Source: Fimbriimonas ginsengisoli (lineage in GTDB: Bacteria > Armatimonadota > Fimbriimonadia > Fimbriimonadales > Fimbriimonadaceae). From it: a stretch of 64,000 bases of DNA. Within the stretch, counting starts at the first letter, position 1, and each line of letters opens with the position of its first letter. The stretch lies in contig JACOSL010000026.1 in the NCBI GenBank assembly GCA_016179045.1, positions 1 to 64,000 of the forward strand. The letters are read 5' to 3'. Under the pieces are notes generated by a model. The model saw only the letters and a program-made list of their open reading frames with translations, was not told the origin of the DNA and did not search any database. Shown piece after piece: positions 52,603 through 63,015 of the stretch. The translations under genes were made by a program, and so were the position numbers.

Positions 52603-53357
52603 TCACCTCCACTCTCGCCGAGGTGGCGGCCGCGAACCTGCTCGCTACGTACTTCACGCTCGGCGCCGCCAGTCCAGGCTCTCGCATATGGCACGAGCCA
52701 GGCTTCACCGCCTGCTTCGCCGAGTGGGAACACCCGATCTGCAATTTTGCGGCTAACGTCAAACTGAGTTCGGAGGTGGCATCGCGATTGGCTCAGTTGG
52801 CGGGCGAGCGCCCCAATTTCAACGTCTACACATTCGATGCGCTTCTTTCAAGCCACAACTGCCTCGAGCTCGCCGGCTTTAAGGTCCGCACGCGTCTCGT
52901 CCAAATGGCGTGGGAACCAGAGGAGTTCGCACCTGTGGTTCAACGCCCCCTGGCGCACCCGGAGGGCCGCCAGGAAATCGCTCACTTCATGGCATGGCAG
53001 TTCTTCGGCAATCAGACCGCAGATTACAGAGCCCGGCTGGCGGAGACGATCGTGAATGCGCGCGACCTGGAGTTGGTTTCCTTCTTTCATGGTCGCGAGT
53101 TGGCGGCGGCCGCTATGTTGTCTTGCTCACCGGAGGAAATTCTCGGCGTGTATAACCTGTGTGTCAAATCGTCACTGCGTGGTCGCGGGTGGGGCAGGGA
53201 CTTGATGCTGGCGATCGAGGCCATGGCCTGGCAAAAACACCAGACTGTCATTCTCCAATGCGACGCCTCGCTGAAGCAGTGGTACGCGCAGGTTGGGTTC
53301 ACGCAGATTGGCGGCGTCGATATCTGGGGGTTGCCACATGAGAGGTCGTTGCTATAA
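52599..53357 (+). CDS. GNAT-family N-acetyltransferase
   Basis: This 252-residue protein starts at GTG 52599, overlapping the hydrolase stop (GTGA). The C-terminal half has the acetyl-CoA loop 'LCVKSSLRGRGWGRDLMLAI' (Q/RxxGxG/A) and 'ILQCDASLKQWYAQVGFTQI'. The N-terminal half is a second, degenerate GNAT-like domain. Substrate unknown. Translation is coupled to the esterase gene. Confidence 0.75.
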   Translation: MITSTLAEVAAANLLATYFTLGAASPGSRIWHEPGFTACFAEWEHPICNFAANVKLSSEVASRLAQLAGERPNFNVYTFDALLSSHNCLELAGFKVRTRLVQMAWEPEEFAPVVQRPLAHPEGRQEIAHFMAWQFFGNQTADYRARLAETIVNARDLELVSFFHGRELAAAAMLSCSPEEILGVYNLCVKSSLRGRGWGRDLMLAIEAMAWQKHQTVILQCDASLKQWYAQVGFTQIGGVDIWGLPHERSLL

Positions 53358-53358
53358 T
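53331..53358 (+). promoter_or_regulatory. Promoter TTGCCA-N16-TATAAT
   Basis: The two boxes lie at 53331-53336 and 53353-53358, at the 3' end of the GNAT gene. Transcription should begin near 53365, 6 bases before the TTG at 53371. Confidence 0.7.
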
Positions 53359-53370
53359 GATCATGGGCAA

Positions 53371-54240
53371 TTGACTCGACGTAACGCGTTCACGATGATG
53401 GAGCTCCTTGTCGTGCTGGCAGTGATCGCCACACTGTCCGCGCTGCTGTTCCCTGCCGTCATCGCAGCCAAGGACCAGGCTCGCCGGACGGTCTGCGTTG
53501 TGAATTTCGGGCAGGTGTCCATGGCCACGTCCCTTTACTTGCAGGACTACGACGACCGGTACATGCCCGCGAATTACCAGGTGGATTCGCCCACCTCGCA
53601 AAACGACAAGACGTGGGTTCAGCTCTTGCTGCCCTACGTGAACAATCTCAAGATCTTCCGGTGCCCGGCCGACGTCGCGAGCCGCAGCGCGGCTGAGGGC
53701 ACCTTCGATGAATCGCTGTCGCCCGTCGATTCGGCGGAACGGTTTTACGATATTTCGATGCGGTCGAACCTCGGTTACAACTATCTCTACTTAGCGCCCC
53801 CGGTGAAGGAGGGGGGCGTGTGGCAGGTTCAGCCCCGGATGTACACACAGCTGAGCAATGCCTCGCAGACCCTCCTTTTCGTCGATACCGTGCACGAGGT
53901 GGTCGATGGCCGGCCGCAAGGCGGAGGAAACTATCTCGTGATCCCGCCCTGCCGGTACGAGGTCGTCAACGACACGAAGGTCGACACATTTCTTGCCACG
54001 GTCGCTGGCCCTTCGCGCCAGGTCTTTGCCGCCCACGCCGGGTGGACACCGCAGGAGAGTTCGACCTACGTCTTCGGTGGTGCGTGGCCATGGCATTCGG
54101 GCACGGTTACTGTCGTTCGGGCGGATGGAAGCGCGAAGGTCGTGAAGACGGCGGATCTCGCCGGTGGCTGCGAAGTGAAGGACCAGTGGGGTGGCTTCAT
54201 TAGCGACCGGGGGCGCTACCTCTGGGACTTCCAGCCATAG
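53371..54240 (+). CDS. Secreted protein with type IV prepilin-like leader
   Basis: This 289-residue protein has the leader 'RRNAFTMMELLVVLAVIATL', a prepilin N-methylation motif (here F-T-M-M-E instead of F-T-L-I-E). Next come 'QARRTVCVVNFGQVSMATSL' and 'YLQDYDDRYMP', typical of the many prepilin-like proteins of Armatimonadota and Planctomycetota. The C-terminal 'HSGTVTVVRADGSAKVV' is also typical. The ATG at 53338 is in frame, but a promoter overlaps it, so TTG 53371 is more likely. It may form a pseudopilus or be surface-displayed. Confidence 0.75.
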   Translation: MTRRNAFTMMELLVVLAVIATLSALLFPAVIAAKDQARRTVCVVNFGQVSMATSLYLQDYDDRYMPANYQVDSPTSQNDKTWVQLLLPYVNNLKIFRCPADVASRSAAEGTFDESLSPVDSAERFYDISMRSNLGYNYLYLAPPVKEGGVWQVQPRMYTQLSNASQTLLFVDTVHEVVDGRPQGGGNYLVIPPCRYEVVNDTKVDTFLATVAGPSRQVFAAHAGWTPQESSTYVFGGAWPWHSGTVTVVRADGSAKVVKTADLAGGCEVKDQWGGFISDRGRYLWDFQP

Positions 54241-54255
54241 GGGCTCTTTGACGCA

Positions 54256-55647
54256 ATGCCGAATGCGCGCCGCACCGTGCGGATCGTCACACTAGGTTGC
54301 GCCAAGAACGAGGTGGACAGCGAGGAGATCGCGGGCGTCCTTTCTAAGGCTGGCTTTCGCCTCGACGGGGCCGCCGACCGAGTCGACCTGACTCTCATCA
54401 ACACCTGCGGCTTTCTGCAGGCCGCCCAGGCCGAGTCGATCGCTGCGATCCGAAAGGCGGTTCGCGATCGCAAGAGGGGCTTAACAAGCAAGGTGGTCGT
54501 CGCGGGTTGCCTTGCCCAACGCCTTGGCCCAAGGATGGCCGTGGCGGCGCCGGGCGCCGATGCCTACGTGGGCGTTGGCCAGATGGGCCGCTTCGACGCG
54601 ATCGTGCGCGGCGTTTTCGACGGGCGTCAACCTGCGATCGAGTCGGGGCCGCCACACCATCGCTGGGCCGACGTGCAAACCCGAGCCCGGACGGGCACAC
54701 CGTGGTCGGCCTACCTCAAGGTTAGCGAAGGGTGCGACCACGCTTGCACGTTTTGCACGATCCCCAGCTTCCGCGGGCCGCACCAAAGTAAGCCCCTCGA
54801 AAGGGTGCTCGACGAGGCGCTGTTCCTCGCTTCGACCGGCGCGCGCGAGCTAAACCTAATCGCGCAAGACGTAACCCAATACGGCTACGACATCTATGGG
54901 AAGTTCACCCTTCCGAGGCTGCTGCGCGAACTCAACGCAGTCGAAGGGATCGACTGGATCCGGATGCTGTACTTCTATCCGAGCCGCTTGACCGATGAAG
55001 TGATCGATGCGATGGCGAGCCTGCCGAACGTGCTGCCTTACGTGGACATCCCGCTTCAGCACGTCCACCCGGATGTGCTGCGTCGAATGAGACGCCCGGG
55101 CTGCGGGGACAAGTATCTTGCCCTGTTCGGCAAGCTGCGTGCGGCGTTGCCCGAAGTGGCGATCCGCACGACCTTCATCGTGGGCTTCCCCGGCGAGACC
55201 GCTGCCGAGTTCGCCTACCTTCTGGATTTTCTCCGTGAAGCTCGCTTGGATCGTGTGGGCGCGTTTCAATACAGCCGCGAGCCGGGAACCCCTAGCCACG
55301 ACATGGCCGGTCAGACGCCAGCTCGAGTCAAACAGGATCGTTTCCACACGCTGATGAGCCTGCAACAAGACATTTCGCTCTCGATCAATCGCGACTGGGT
55401 GGGGAAGGAACTGAGCGTGCTCGTCGATAGCGCAGAGAACGGATGGTCGGTCGGGCGCTCTCATCGAGATGCACCCGAAATCGACGGCCTCGTCATGGTC
55501 GCGGGAGAGGCGCGTCCAGGTCAAATCGTTCCCGTCCGCATCACGGGGGCGGAGCCGTATGACCTGACCGGAGAGATCGTCGCCGGCGGCGGAAAGCGAG
55601 ACAACCTGCTGCCGCTGCGGATGTCGCCACCACGAACGCCCCGCTGA
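54256..55647 (+). CDS. rimO: Ribosomal protein S12 methylthiotransferase RimO
   Basis: In this 463-residue protein the N-terminal domain has 'TLGCAKNEVDSEEIAGVL', 'LINTCGFLQAAQAES' and 'VVAGCLAQRLG', three cluster cysteines. The radical SAM core has 'VSEGCDHACTFCTIPSFRGP' and 'VTQYGYDIYGKFTLPRLLRE'. The C-terminal TRAM domain ends near 'ITGAEPYDLTGEIV'. It methylthiolates an Asp of ribosomal protein S12. It lies 15 bp after the prepilin-like gene. Confidence 0.94.
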   Translation: MPNARRTVRIVTLGCAKNEVDSEEIAGVLSKAGFRLDGAADRVDLTLINTCGFLQAAQAESIAAIRKAVRDRKRGLTSKVVVAGCLAQRLGPRMAVAAPGADAYVGVGQMGRFDAIVRGVFDGRQPAIESGPPHHRWADVQTRARTGTPWSAYLKVSEGCDHACTFCTIPSFRGPHQSKPLERVLDEALFLASTGARELNLIAQDVTQYGYDIYGKFTLPRLLRELNAVEGIDWIRMLYFYPSRLTDEVIDAMASLPNVLPYVDIPLQHVHPDVLRRMRRPGCGDKYLALFGKLRAALPEVAIRTTFIVGFPGETAAEFAYLLDFLREARLDRVGAFQYSREPGTPSHDMAGQTPARVKQDRFHTLMSLQQDISLSINRDWVGKELSVLVDSAENGWSVGRSHRDAPEIDGLVMVAGEARPGQIVPVRITGAEPYDLTGEIVAGGGKRDNLLPLRMSPPRTPR

Positions 55648-55660
55648 GCCAAGTGAGAAC

Positions 55661-55684
55661 GGCCGCCGGCTTTCACCGGCGGCC
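55661..55684. terminator. Hairpin between convergent rimO and flagellin genes
   Basis: GGCCGCCGG / CCGGCGGCC, 9 bp perfect, with a 6-base loop. No long T run follows on either strand. Confidence 0.55.
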
Positions 55685-55711
55685 TGGAGGGGCGATAGGT
55701 CTAAGGTCGCG

Positions 55712-57142
55712 TTACTTCAGCAGGGCGAGCACCGCCTGAGGCGCGGCGTTGGCCTGGGCAAGGACCGCCATGCCCGTCTGCTGAAGAATCTGCAGCTTGG
55801 TGAAGTTGGTCATCTCCGCCGCCACGTCCACGTCGCGGATCATCGACTCGGTGGAGGTCAGGTTTTCCTGGGCGGCGCCGAGCGACCGAATGTTCGACTC
55901 GAGGTCGTTCCGCTGGAACGAGCCCATCCTGCCACGAGCTTTCGTGACGTCGTCGATCGCCTTGTCGATGACCTGGATCGCTGTGCTCGCGCCGCTCCCC
56001 GTGGTCAGGTCGATGTTGGACATGTTGATGCCGGCCGCAATCCCTTGGCCGAGCTGGCTTGCCGCGAAGTTGCCCAGCGACACGCTCGTGGTCTGGCCCG
56101 CATTCGCGCCGATCTGGAACTGGGCGGAGCCCACGTTCACCTGGCCCATCGTCGCCGACGCAGCCACCGCGTTTCCGCCTTCCGTCAGCCTGAGCGAGTT
56201 GCCGTCGCTGTCTGAAAGGGTGAGGCCGTCGGTGCCGTTCAGCGAACCGGTGAAGAGAGCCGATAGAGCCCCGATCGTCACCGTCGCCAGCGCGTCGGTA
56301 CCCGAAGCGCTCGACGAACCGGCTGCAGCCAGGAACACCCCGTTGGCATCGGACAGATTGATCGTCTGCCCCGAACCGTACCTGACGCTTTGGATCGTGA
56401 TCTGCGTGCCCGCCGCGTCATAGAACGCGGCGACGCCGGTCTGGCCGCTCGCATGATTGATCTGATCGGCCACTTGCTGCGCCGTGTCCGTAGAGGCGAC
56501 GTTGAACGTGACGCCGTTGATCGTAAACGACCCGGTCACGCCGACCGCGGTGCCCGCCGTCGCGAGCGCCTTCGAGTTGATGCTGGCTTGAGTAGCAGCC
56601 TGCGTGACCGCCACATCGACGCCGCCGCTGGCCCCGATGTTCGAGCCGCCGAAGGTGCCTCCGAGCGTCAGCGACGAGAGAATCGTGCTGTTCGTGATCG
56701 AAGCGACCACGCCCGAACTGCCGTCGAGGAGCTTCTTGCCGCCGAACTCGGTCTGCGCGGCGATGCGCGAAATCGAGTTCGCGATCGATTGCACCTGCGT
56801 CTGGTTAGCGGCGACTTGCGCCGCGCTCAGCACGCCGGTGTTGGCCGACGCCACCGCCAGAGCGCGGGCATCCTTGAGCAGCCCGTTAACTTCGTCGAGC
56901 GCGCCTTCCGCCGTCTTGACGAAGTTGACGCCGTCCTGTGAGTTGCGGATCGCCTGGCCGATGCCGGCAATCTGAGCCCGGAATTTCTCCGAGGCGATCA
57001 GCCCGGCGGGATCGTCGGCCGCCGAATTGATCCGAAGGCCGGTCGACAGCCGCGTGATCGAATGGCTGAACTGGTCGTTGGTAAGGGAAACGTTACGCAG
57101 CGCGGTAAGCGCCGTCACATTGGTATTGACTCTAAAAGACAT
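55712..57142 (-). CDS. fliC: Flagellin
   Basis: In this 476-residue protein the N-terminal 'RVNTNVTALTALRNVSLTND' and 'ITRLSTGLRINSAADDPAGL' and the C-terminal 'ENLTSTESMIRDVDVAAEMT' and 'QILQQTGMAVLAQANAAPQA' are the conserved flagellin ends. The middle (about 180-390) is a variable surface domain with Ala, Gly, Thr and Ser. GGAGG lies 6 bases before ATG 57142. No chaperone or export gene is adjacent. A promoter-like pair with tandem repeats is upstream. Confidence 0.95.
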   Translation of the reverse strand: MSFRVNTNVTALTALRNVSLTNDQFSHSITRLSTGLRINSAADDPAGLIASEKFRAQIAGIGQAIRNSQDGVNFVKTAEGALDEVNGLLKDARALAVASANTGVLSAAQVAANQTQVQSIANSISRIAAQTEFGGKKLLDGSSGVVASITNSTILSSLTLGGTFGGSNIGASGGVDVAVTQAATQASINSKALATAGTAVGVTGSFTINGVTFNVASTDTAQQVADQINHASGQTGVAAFYDAAGTQITIQSVRYGSGQTINLSDANGVFLAAAGSSSASGTDALATVTIGALSALFTGSLNGTDGLTLSDSDGNSLRLTEGGNAVAASATMGQVNVGSAQFQIGANAGQTTSVSLGNFAASQLGQGIAAGINMSNIDLTTGSGASTAIQVIDKAIDDVTKARGRMGSFQRNDLESNIRSLGAAQENLTSTESMIRDVDVAAEMTNFTKLQILQQTGMAVLAQANAAPQAVLALLK

Positions 57143-57220
57143 CGCGTTCCTCCGTGTTCCGATGTTCTTGCCCGCATCTCCTTGTGGTGCGGGCCATGGC
57201 AAACAACACAGGTTCATTTC

Positions 57221-57281
57221 CAGGTATGTCTAACAGGGGAGCCCAGCAATAATACGGGGTTTCTAGCAATATTGCGGGGTT
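57221..57281 (-). promoter_or_regulatory. Putative flagellin promoter with tandem operator repeats
   Basis: On the minus strand TTGCTG (57244-57249) and TACCTG (57221-57226) are 17 bases apart. The -35 overlaps the first of two 17-bp direct repeats, AGCAATAATACGGGGTT (57245-57261) and AGCAATATTGCGGGGTT (57265-57281), with a 20-bp period. Such repeats suit an activator or repressor binding site. Confidence 0.45.
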
Positions 57282-57332
57282 GCCGACTCTGCGTACGGTC
57301 GGAACGGCGCGCTGGGCTATCTTAGAGCGCGA

Positions 57333-58904
57333 ATGAGCTTGGTCGGGAGGGTTGGAAGGAAGCGCCCAAGGGCGCGGTTGGCGATGCTGACGGTGTACGT
57401 CGCTCTCGCGCTCGGCGCGCTGACTACCCTCTATCCGTTCGTGCTCATGGTCGCCACTGGCCTCAAAGGGCCGACCGACCAGAACGACAACCGGCTCGTC
57501 CCTGCCTATCTCGCTAACATGGATTCGAATGATGCTGCGGGCAAGCTGGACGAGGGCAGTCTGCTATCGAAGTTTCTTGCCGACAAATACGCGGGCGACG
57601 CCTCGCAGATCAGGAGCACGCGCATCGGACGGGATGCCACGGCAGCTCAAGTCGAGGCCTACGGTACGTTTTTGATGCGCTTGCCGCTCGATTCGTGGAT
57701 GGCGGGCTTTCGCACCGCGCCCAACCAGGTGACGGGGCGGCTGGCGATCCGGTACCAAGCTTGGCTGCGCGGGCGTTACGGGACGGTTGAGGGGCTGAAC
57801 GAGGCATACACCGAGCAAAACGGCGCCTTTCAACAGGTCGTCGCGCCCCAGGAGCAACTCGAGAGGCGGGACTGGTCGCCAGTGCGAGACCGCAAGTTCC
57901 TCGAGTGGCTTGAATTTAAGGCCACGCTGCCCGCCGAATTTCGGATTCCGGTCCGAGCCCAGCGCATGTTTCAGGAGTTCTGGCGAACCCAAACCCACAA
58001 CCAGTTCGACCAAGTGCCGCCCGAAGTGGCGGGTGCCGCAAAGGCGTTCGAGGAGTTGGCTTTGCCCCGGTTGCGCGCTCGGTGGGACGAATTCGTGAGC
58101 CAGCGCCTCCCCGCACGCTTTGCCGCCTCGACCGTCGAATCTCAATGGCGCTCCGCGATCGGCGCTGGCACGCCGCTTCCGATCGAGGCGACCGAGCGCG
58201 CCTGGGTCGCCTCGAACGCCTCCTTGATCAGGACCGAGTTCGCCTCCCGAAACTATGCCTACGTGGTCGACTACGTAGCGCTGCACGGCCGGGTGCTCCT
58301 CAACACGCTTATCTTCTGCCTGCTCGCGATCGCCACGCAGTTGACCGTAAACCCCCTCGCGGCCTATGCTCTCTCGCGCTTCCCTCTCAGCTCGACATAC
58401 AAGCTGCTCGTGTTTCTGCTCGCCACGATGGCCTTTCCGGGCGAGGTGGCGATGATCCCGTCCTTCCTGCTGCTGAAAGACCTTGGGCTGCTCAACACGT
58501 TCGCAGCGCTCGTGCTGCCCACGGCCGCTTCGGGGTACATGATCTATCTCCTCAAGGGCTTCTTCGACTCCCTCCCCCGAGAGCTCTTCGAGGCGGGGCA
58601 GATCGACGGCGCGTGCGAGACCAAGCTCATGACCAAGCTCGCCTTGCCGCTCAGCCGTCCGGTTCTCGGCTACATGGGCCTCCTCGCCTTCATGGGCGCC
58701 TACGGCGCGTTCATGTACGCGTTCCTCGTCGCCCAAGACCGGCGGGTCTGGACGCTCATGGTGTGGATCTATCAGCTTCAAGGCAGCGCGCCCAAGGCGG
58801 TGATGATGGCTGCGCTCACCATCGCCGCCCTACCCACGCTCTTGGTGTTTCTCCTCGCCCAGCGTGTGATCCTCAAGGGCATCGTGCTGCCCGACGAGCG
58901 GTAG
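57333..58904 (+). CDS. Sugar ABC transporter permease with large periplasmic insert
   Basis: This 523-residue protein has a first helix at 15-37. The remaining helices and the EAA loop ('FEAGQIDGACETKLMTKLAL') in residues 320-520 match MalG-type permeases. Between them is an insert of about 280 residues (about 40-315), where MalG usually has about 40-60. The insert has 'RYQAWLRGRYGTVEGLNEAY', a pattern seen in glycoside hydrolase 42-type proteins. It may be a periplasmic sugar-handling or docking domain. No MalF-like partner, ATPase or binding protein is nearby. Confidence 0.75.
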   Translation: MSLVGRVGRKRPRARLAMLTVYVALALGALTTLYPFVLMVATGLKGPTDQNDNRLVPAYLANMDSNDAAGKLDEGSLLSKFLADKYAGDASQIRSTRIGRDATAAQVEAYGTFLMRLPLDSWMAGFRTAPNQVTGRLAIRYQAWLRGRYGTVEGLNEAYTEQNGAFQQVVAPQEQLERRDWSPVRDRKFLEWLEFKATLPAEFRIPVRAQRMFQEFWRTQTHNQFDQVPPEVAGAAKAFEELALPRLRARWDEFVSQRLPARFAASTVESQWRSAIGAGTPLPIEATERAWVASNASLIRTEFASRNYAYVVDYVALHGRVLLNTLIFCLLAIATQLTVNPLAAYALSRFPLSSTYKLLVFLLATMAFPGEVAMIPSFLLLKDLGLLNTFAALVLPTAASGYMIYLLKGFFDSLPRELFEAGQIDGACETKLMTKLALPLSRPVLGYMGLLAFMGAYGAFMYAFLVAQDRRVWTLMVWIYQLQGSAPKAVMMAALTIAALPTLLVFLLAQRVILKGIVLPDER

Positions 58905-58921
58905 GCGACGTAGGACTTAAG

Positions 58922-59830
58922 GTGCCCAAACTGCTCGGCATCCACCATGTGACCGCGATCTGCGGCGACGCGCAACGCAACGTCGATTTCTACACCGGCG
59001 TGCTGGGCCTGCGCCTCACCAAGCTGACGGTGAACTTCGACGACCCCACCGCTTACCACCTGTATTACTCCGACGCGGTCGGCTCGCCGGGGTCTGCGGT
59101 CACCTTCTTCGCCTATCCGGGAGCTTACGATGGGCGTCCCGGCCCGCCGCAGGCGGTCTCCATGTGCTTTGAAGTTCCCACCGGCGCGTTAGGTTTTTGG
59201 CAAGATCGGCTGTCGGCCGCCAGTGTCGATGTTCGGGAGATTCGGCCCGGCGTGATCGCGTTTTCCGACCCGGACGGCTTGGGTCTTGAGATCGAAGAGG
59301 GAAGCGCCCCAATCGGCGTGCCGTGGACGGGTGCCGGCATCGACGAGCGGCACGCCATCCGGCGGATTTCCGGAGTCACGCTTCGCGTGCGACATCCGGA
59401 ACCTACCGAAGGCTTGCTCGACGGTCCATTCGGAGCGACCGCGGACGCAGGGCGTTTTCAGGTCGGAGAGTCTTGGGTGAACGTCGAGGCGTCCGAGCAG
59501 CCTCACGGGCGGGTCGCTCTCGGCAGCATCCACCATGTGGCCTTCCGAACGAAGAATGAGGCCGAACAGCTTGAATGGCGGCGGTTGTTGGAGGAAGCCC
59601 TCGCGGGGGTCAGCCCGGTGATGGATCGCACTTACTTCCGCTCGATCTACTTTCGGGAGCCGGGAGGGGTTCTGTTCGAGATCGCCACCGACGGCCCCGG
59701 CTTTAATGCCGACGAACCGCTCGAACGGCTCGGCTCCTCCCTCACGCTGCCGCCGTTTCACGAGCACTTGCGCGCCGAAATCGAACGGAGTCTGCCGAAG
59801 TTGCGCCTGCCCGAGGCGAACCTTGTCTGA
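58922..59830 (+). CDS. Ring-cleaving dioxygenase, MhqO-like
   Basis: This 302-residue protein starts at GTG 58922. It has two vicinal-oxygen-chelate domains: 'LLGIHHVTAICGDAQRNVDF' with the first iron His, 'GSIHHVAFRTKNEAEQLEWR' with the second, and 'GVLFEIATDGPGF' with the Glu. MhqO/PcpA-type enzymes open hydroquinone or related rings. The next gene encodes an MhqD-like esterase, the same pairing as in Bacillus quinone-resistance operons. An overlap of 8 bp supports coupling. Confidence 0.85.
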   Translation: MPKLLGIHHVTAICGDAQRNVDFYTGVLGLRLTKLTVNFDDPTAYHLYYSDAVGSPGSAVTFFAYPGAYDGRPGPPQAVSMCFEVPTGALGFWQDRLSAASVDVREIRPGVIAFSDPDGLGLEIEEGSAPIGVPWTGAGIDERHAIRRISGVTLRVRHPEPTEGLLDGPFGATADAGRFQVGESWVNVEASEQPHGRVALGSIHHVAFRTKNEAEQLEWRRLLEEALAGVSPVMDRTYFRSIYFREPGGVLFEIATDGPGFNADEPLERLGSSLTLPPFHEHLRAEIERSLPKLRLPEANLV

Positions 59831-60439
59831 GGCGTTCGTCCACATTTTCCATCGTTCGCCGGTTGAGGGTGCCCGCACCCTGCTGATGCTGCACGGTACG
59901 GGCGGGAATGAGAGCAGCCTCGTCTCATTGGGCCAGGCGCTCGATCCCGACGCCTCGATAATCAGCCCGCGGGGGCAGTCGCTGGAGGAGGGCGTGCCGC
60001 GGTTCTTTCGGCGCCTCTCCGAGGGAGTGTTTGATCTCGAGGACGTCGAGCGGCGGGCTCATGAGCTTGCCGATTGGCTGGAGGCGTTTTGCGCCGGGAA
60101 CGGCCTTGCCCCACCCTATGCGGTCGGATTTTCGAACGGGGCGAATATGGGGGTGCACGTGCGGCTCGCGCGCCCCGAAGCTCTCGCCGGCGTGGTTGCG
60201 ATCCGGGCTCAGCGCGTCTGGCGACCTGAACCCTTGCCTTCACTCGATCGCAAGCCGGTGCTCATTTTGAGCGGAGAGCAGGACCCGATCGTCTCTCGCG
60301 CCGAGGCCGAAGCCCTCGCCGCTATCCTGCGCGAAGCCGGCGCGGAGGTCGATCATCGGTGGATGCCCGCCGGGCACAACCTGACTAGAGGAGACATCGA
60401 TGCCGCCCGCGAATGGCTCTCACTCAGGGCAAAGAACGC

Positions 60440-60443
<4 letters not shown>
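59823..60443 (+). CDS. Carboxylesterase, MhqD / YpfH-like
   Basis: This 206-residue protein starts at TTG 59823, overlapping the dioxygenase stop. It has 'TLLMLHGTGGNESSLVSLGQ', nucleophile 'AVGFSNGANMGVHVRL' (G-F-S-N-G), acid 'LILSGEQDPIVSRAEAEALA' and His 'MPAGHNLTRGD'. It is an alpha/beta hydrolase of the phospholipase/carboxylesterase type. Its stop overlaps the convergent pckA stop by 4 bp. Confidence 0.85.
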
Positions 60444-61978
<1,535 letters not shown>

Positions 61979-62507
61979 CGTCTGTTTCCTTGGCCGGGTC
62001 GCCTGCGTGCGGGCGCGAATTCGCCTCGGAGTCGGGCCGGTCGGGTCTTGATCTTACCCGCCGCTTCGCGACGGGACTCGCGTTGCGCACCCCTCGATTC
62101 CCTCCCCTGCGGTGCGGGGGAGGCCGTGTCAGTCCGGGCGTGGTCGAACAGGGGATGGGTGGAGGCTGACGCGTGCTTTTGGGGTTAAGAGGAACCACCT
62201 CCATATGGTCTCCAGCAAGCCATCGCCCGACTCCCCCGCGCGGTACTAAAGGTTCGGCCTTCAGAAGCCGCAAGTCACTCGTCCCTTGCCCGTCACCCTC
62301 CCCCTTGCCCCTCCCTCAAGGGAGGGGGATCGTTTTCCCTGGCTCGCTCGCCCCCGTCCCGGGGGCTCGATCGCCTGGTCTCTTTGCAACGCCATCCTTG
62401 GCGTTGCCGGCAAAGGATGCACCCAGTAACCGCGAAGCAGCGTACTTTCGAGCCGCCATCCGGTCGCAGCGCACAGCTCTGCCGGCCCAATGCGGTCGGC
62501 TAAGCCG
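61979..62507. repeat. Intergenic region with R5 and reverse R3 copies
   Basis: A reverse R5 copy (about 62096-62170, TCCCCTGCGGTGCGGGGGAGG) is followed, after unassigned sequence, by a C-rich G4 complement (62296-62315). A reverse R3 copy at 62340-62409 has stems GCCCCCG/CGGGGGC around TCC and GCAACGCCA/TGGCGTTGC. No gene seen. The pckA leader lies at the left end. Confidence 0.75.
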
Positions 62508-62513
62508 TACAAT
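62508..62513 (+). promoter_or_regulatory. -10 element of a leaderless promoter
   Basis: TACAAT ends 6 bases before ATG 62520. No clear -35 box. Confidence 0.5.
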
Positions 62514-62519
62514 GCAAGC

Positions 62520-62816
62520 ATGAGAACGCTGGAACACGTAAAGCTCAGCGACGAGGAGATCGAGCAGGACCTCGCCCACGTCCCCGGCTGGACGCTGGTA
62601 GAAGGCCAGCTCACCAAGACGTTCGACTTCACCGACTACCTGCTGGGGGTGGATTTCGCTCTCAAGGTGGGCCGCGAGGCGGAGGACCTCGACCACCACC
62701 CCGACATCCACATCACGTGGCGCAAGGTGAAGGTGGCGGTCAACACCCACTCCGTGGGCGGCATCTCGCCGTTTGATTTCGAGTTGGCGAAGCGGGTGGA
62801 TAAGCTGCACGACTGA
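62520..62816 (+). CDS. 4a-hydroxytetrahydrobiopterin dehydratase
   Basis: This 98-residue protein has 'EAEDLDHHPDIHITWRKVKV' and 'VAVNTHSVGGIS', the pterin-4a-carbinolamine dehydratase motif with its catalytic histidines. It recycles the pterin cofactor after aromatic hydroxylation; bacterial members also occur without a hydroxylase. An R1 array starts 2 bp after the stop. Confidence 0.93.
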   Translation: MRTLEHVKLSDEEIEQDLAHVPGWTLVEGQLTKTFDFTDYLLGVDFALKVGREAEDLDHHPDIHITWRKVKVAVNTHSVGGISPFDFELAKRVDKLHD

Positions 62817-62818
62817 GT

Positions 62819-62902
62819 CAAACGATGGTCGAACGGTTGTCGAACGATTGTCGAACGATTGACGAACGGTGGTCGAACGGTTGTCGAACTGTTGTCGGAC
62901 AT
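62819..62902. repeat. R1 11-bp array
   Basis: Seven to eight units of TCGAACGATTG type (variants TCGAACGGTTG, ACGAACGGTGG, TCGAACTGTTG) directly follow the pterin dehydratase stop codon. Confidence 0.9.
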
Positions 62903-63015
62903 GGCTCGGAGCGGTTGGAGGGTGTTCGGGCAACGTCATGCCATGCTCGACCATAGTCCGACCCTCCCACGGCCAGCGGCTTAAAGCAAGAGTACACGCG
63001 AAGCCCTATCGTCTA

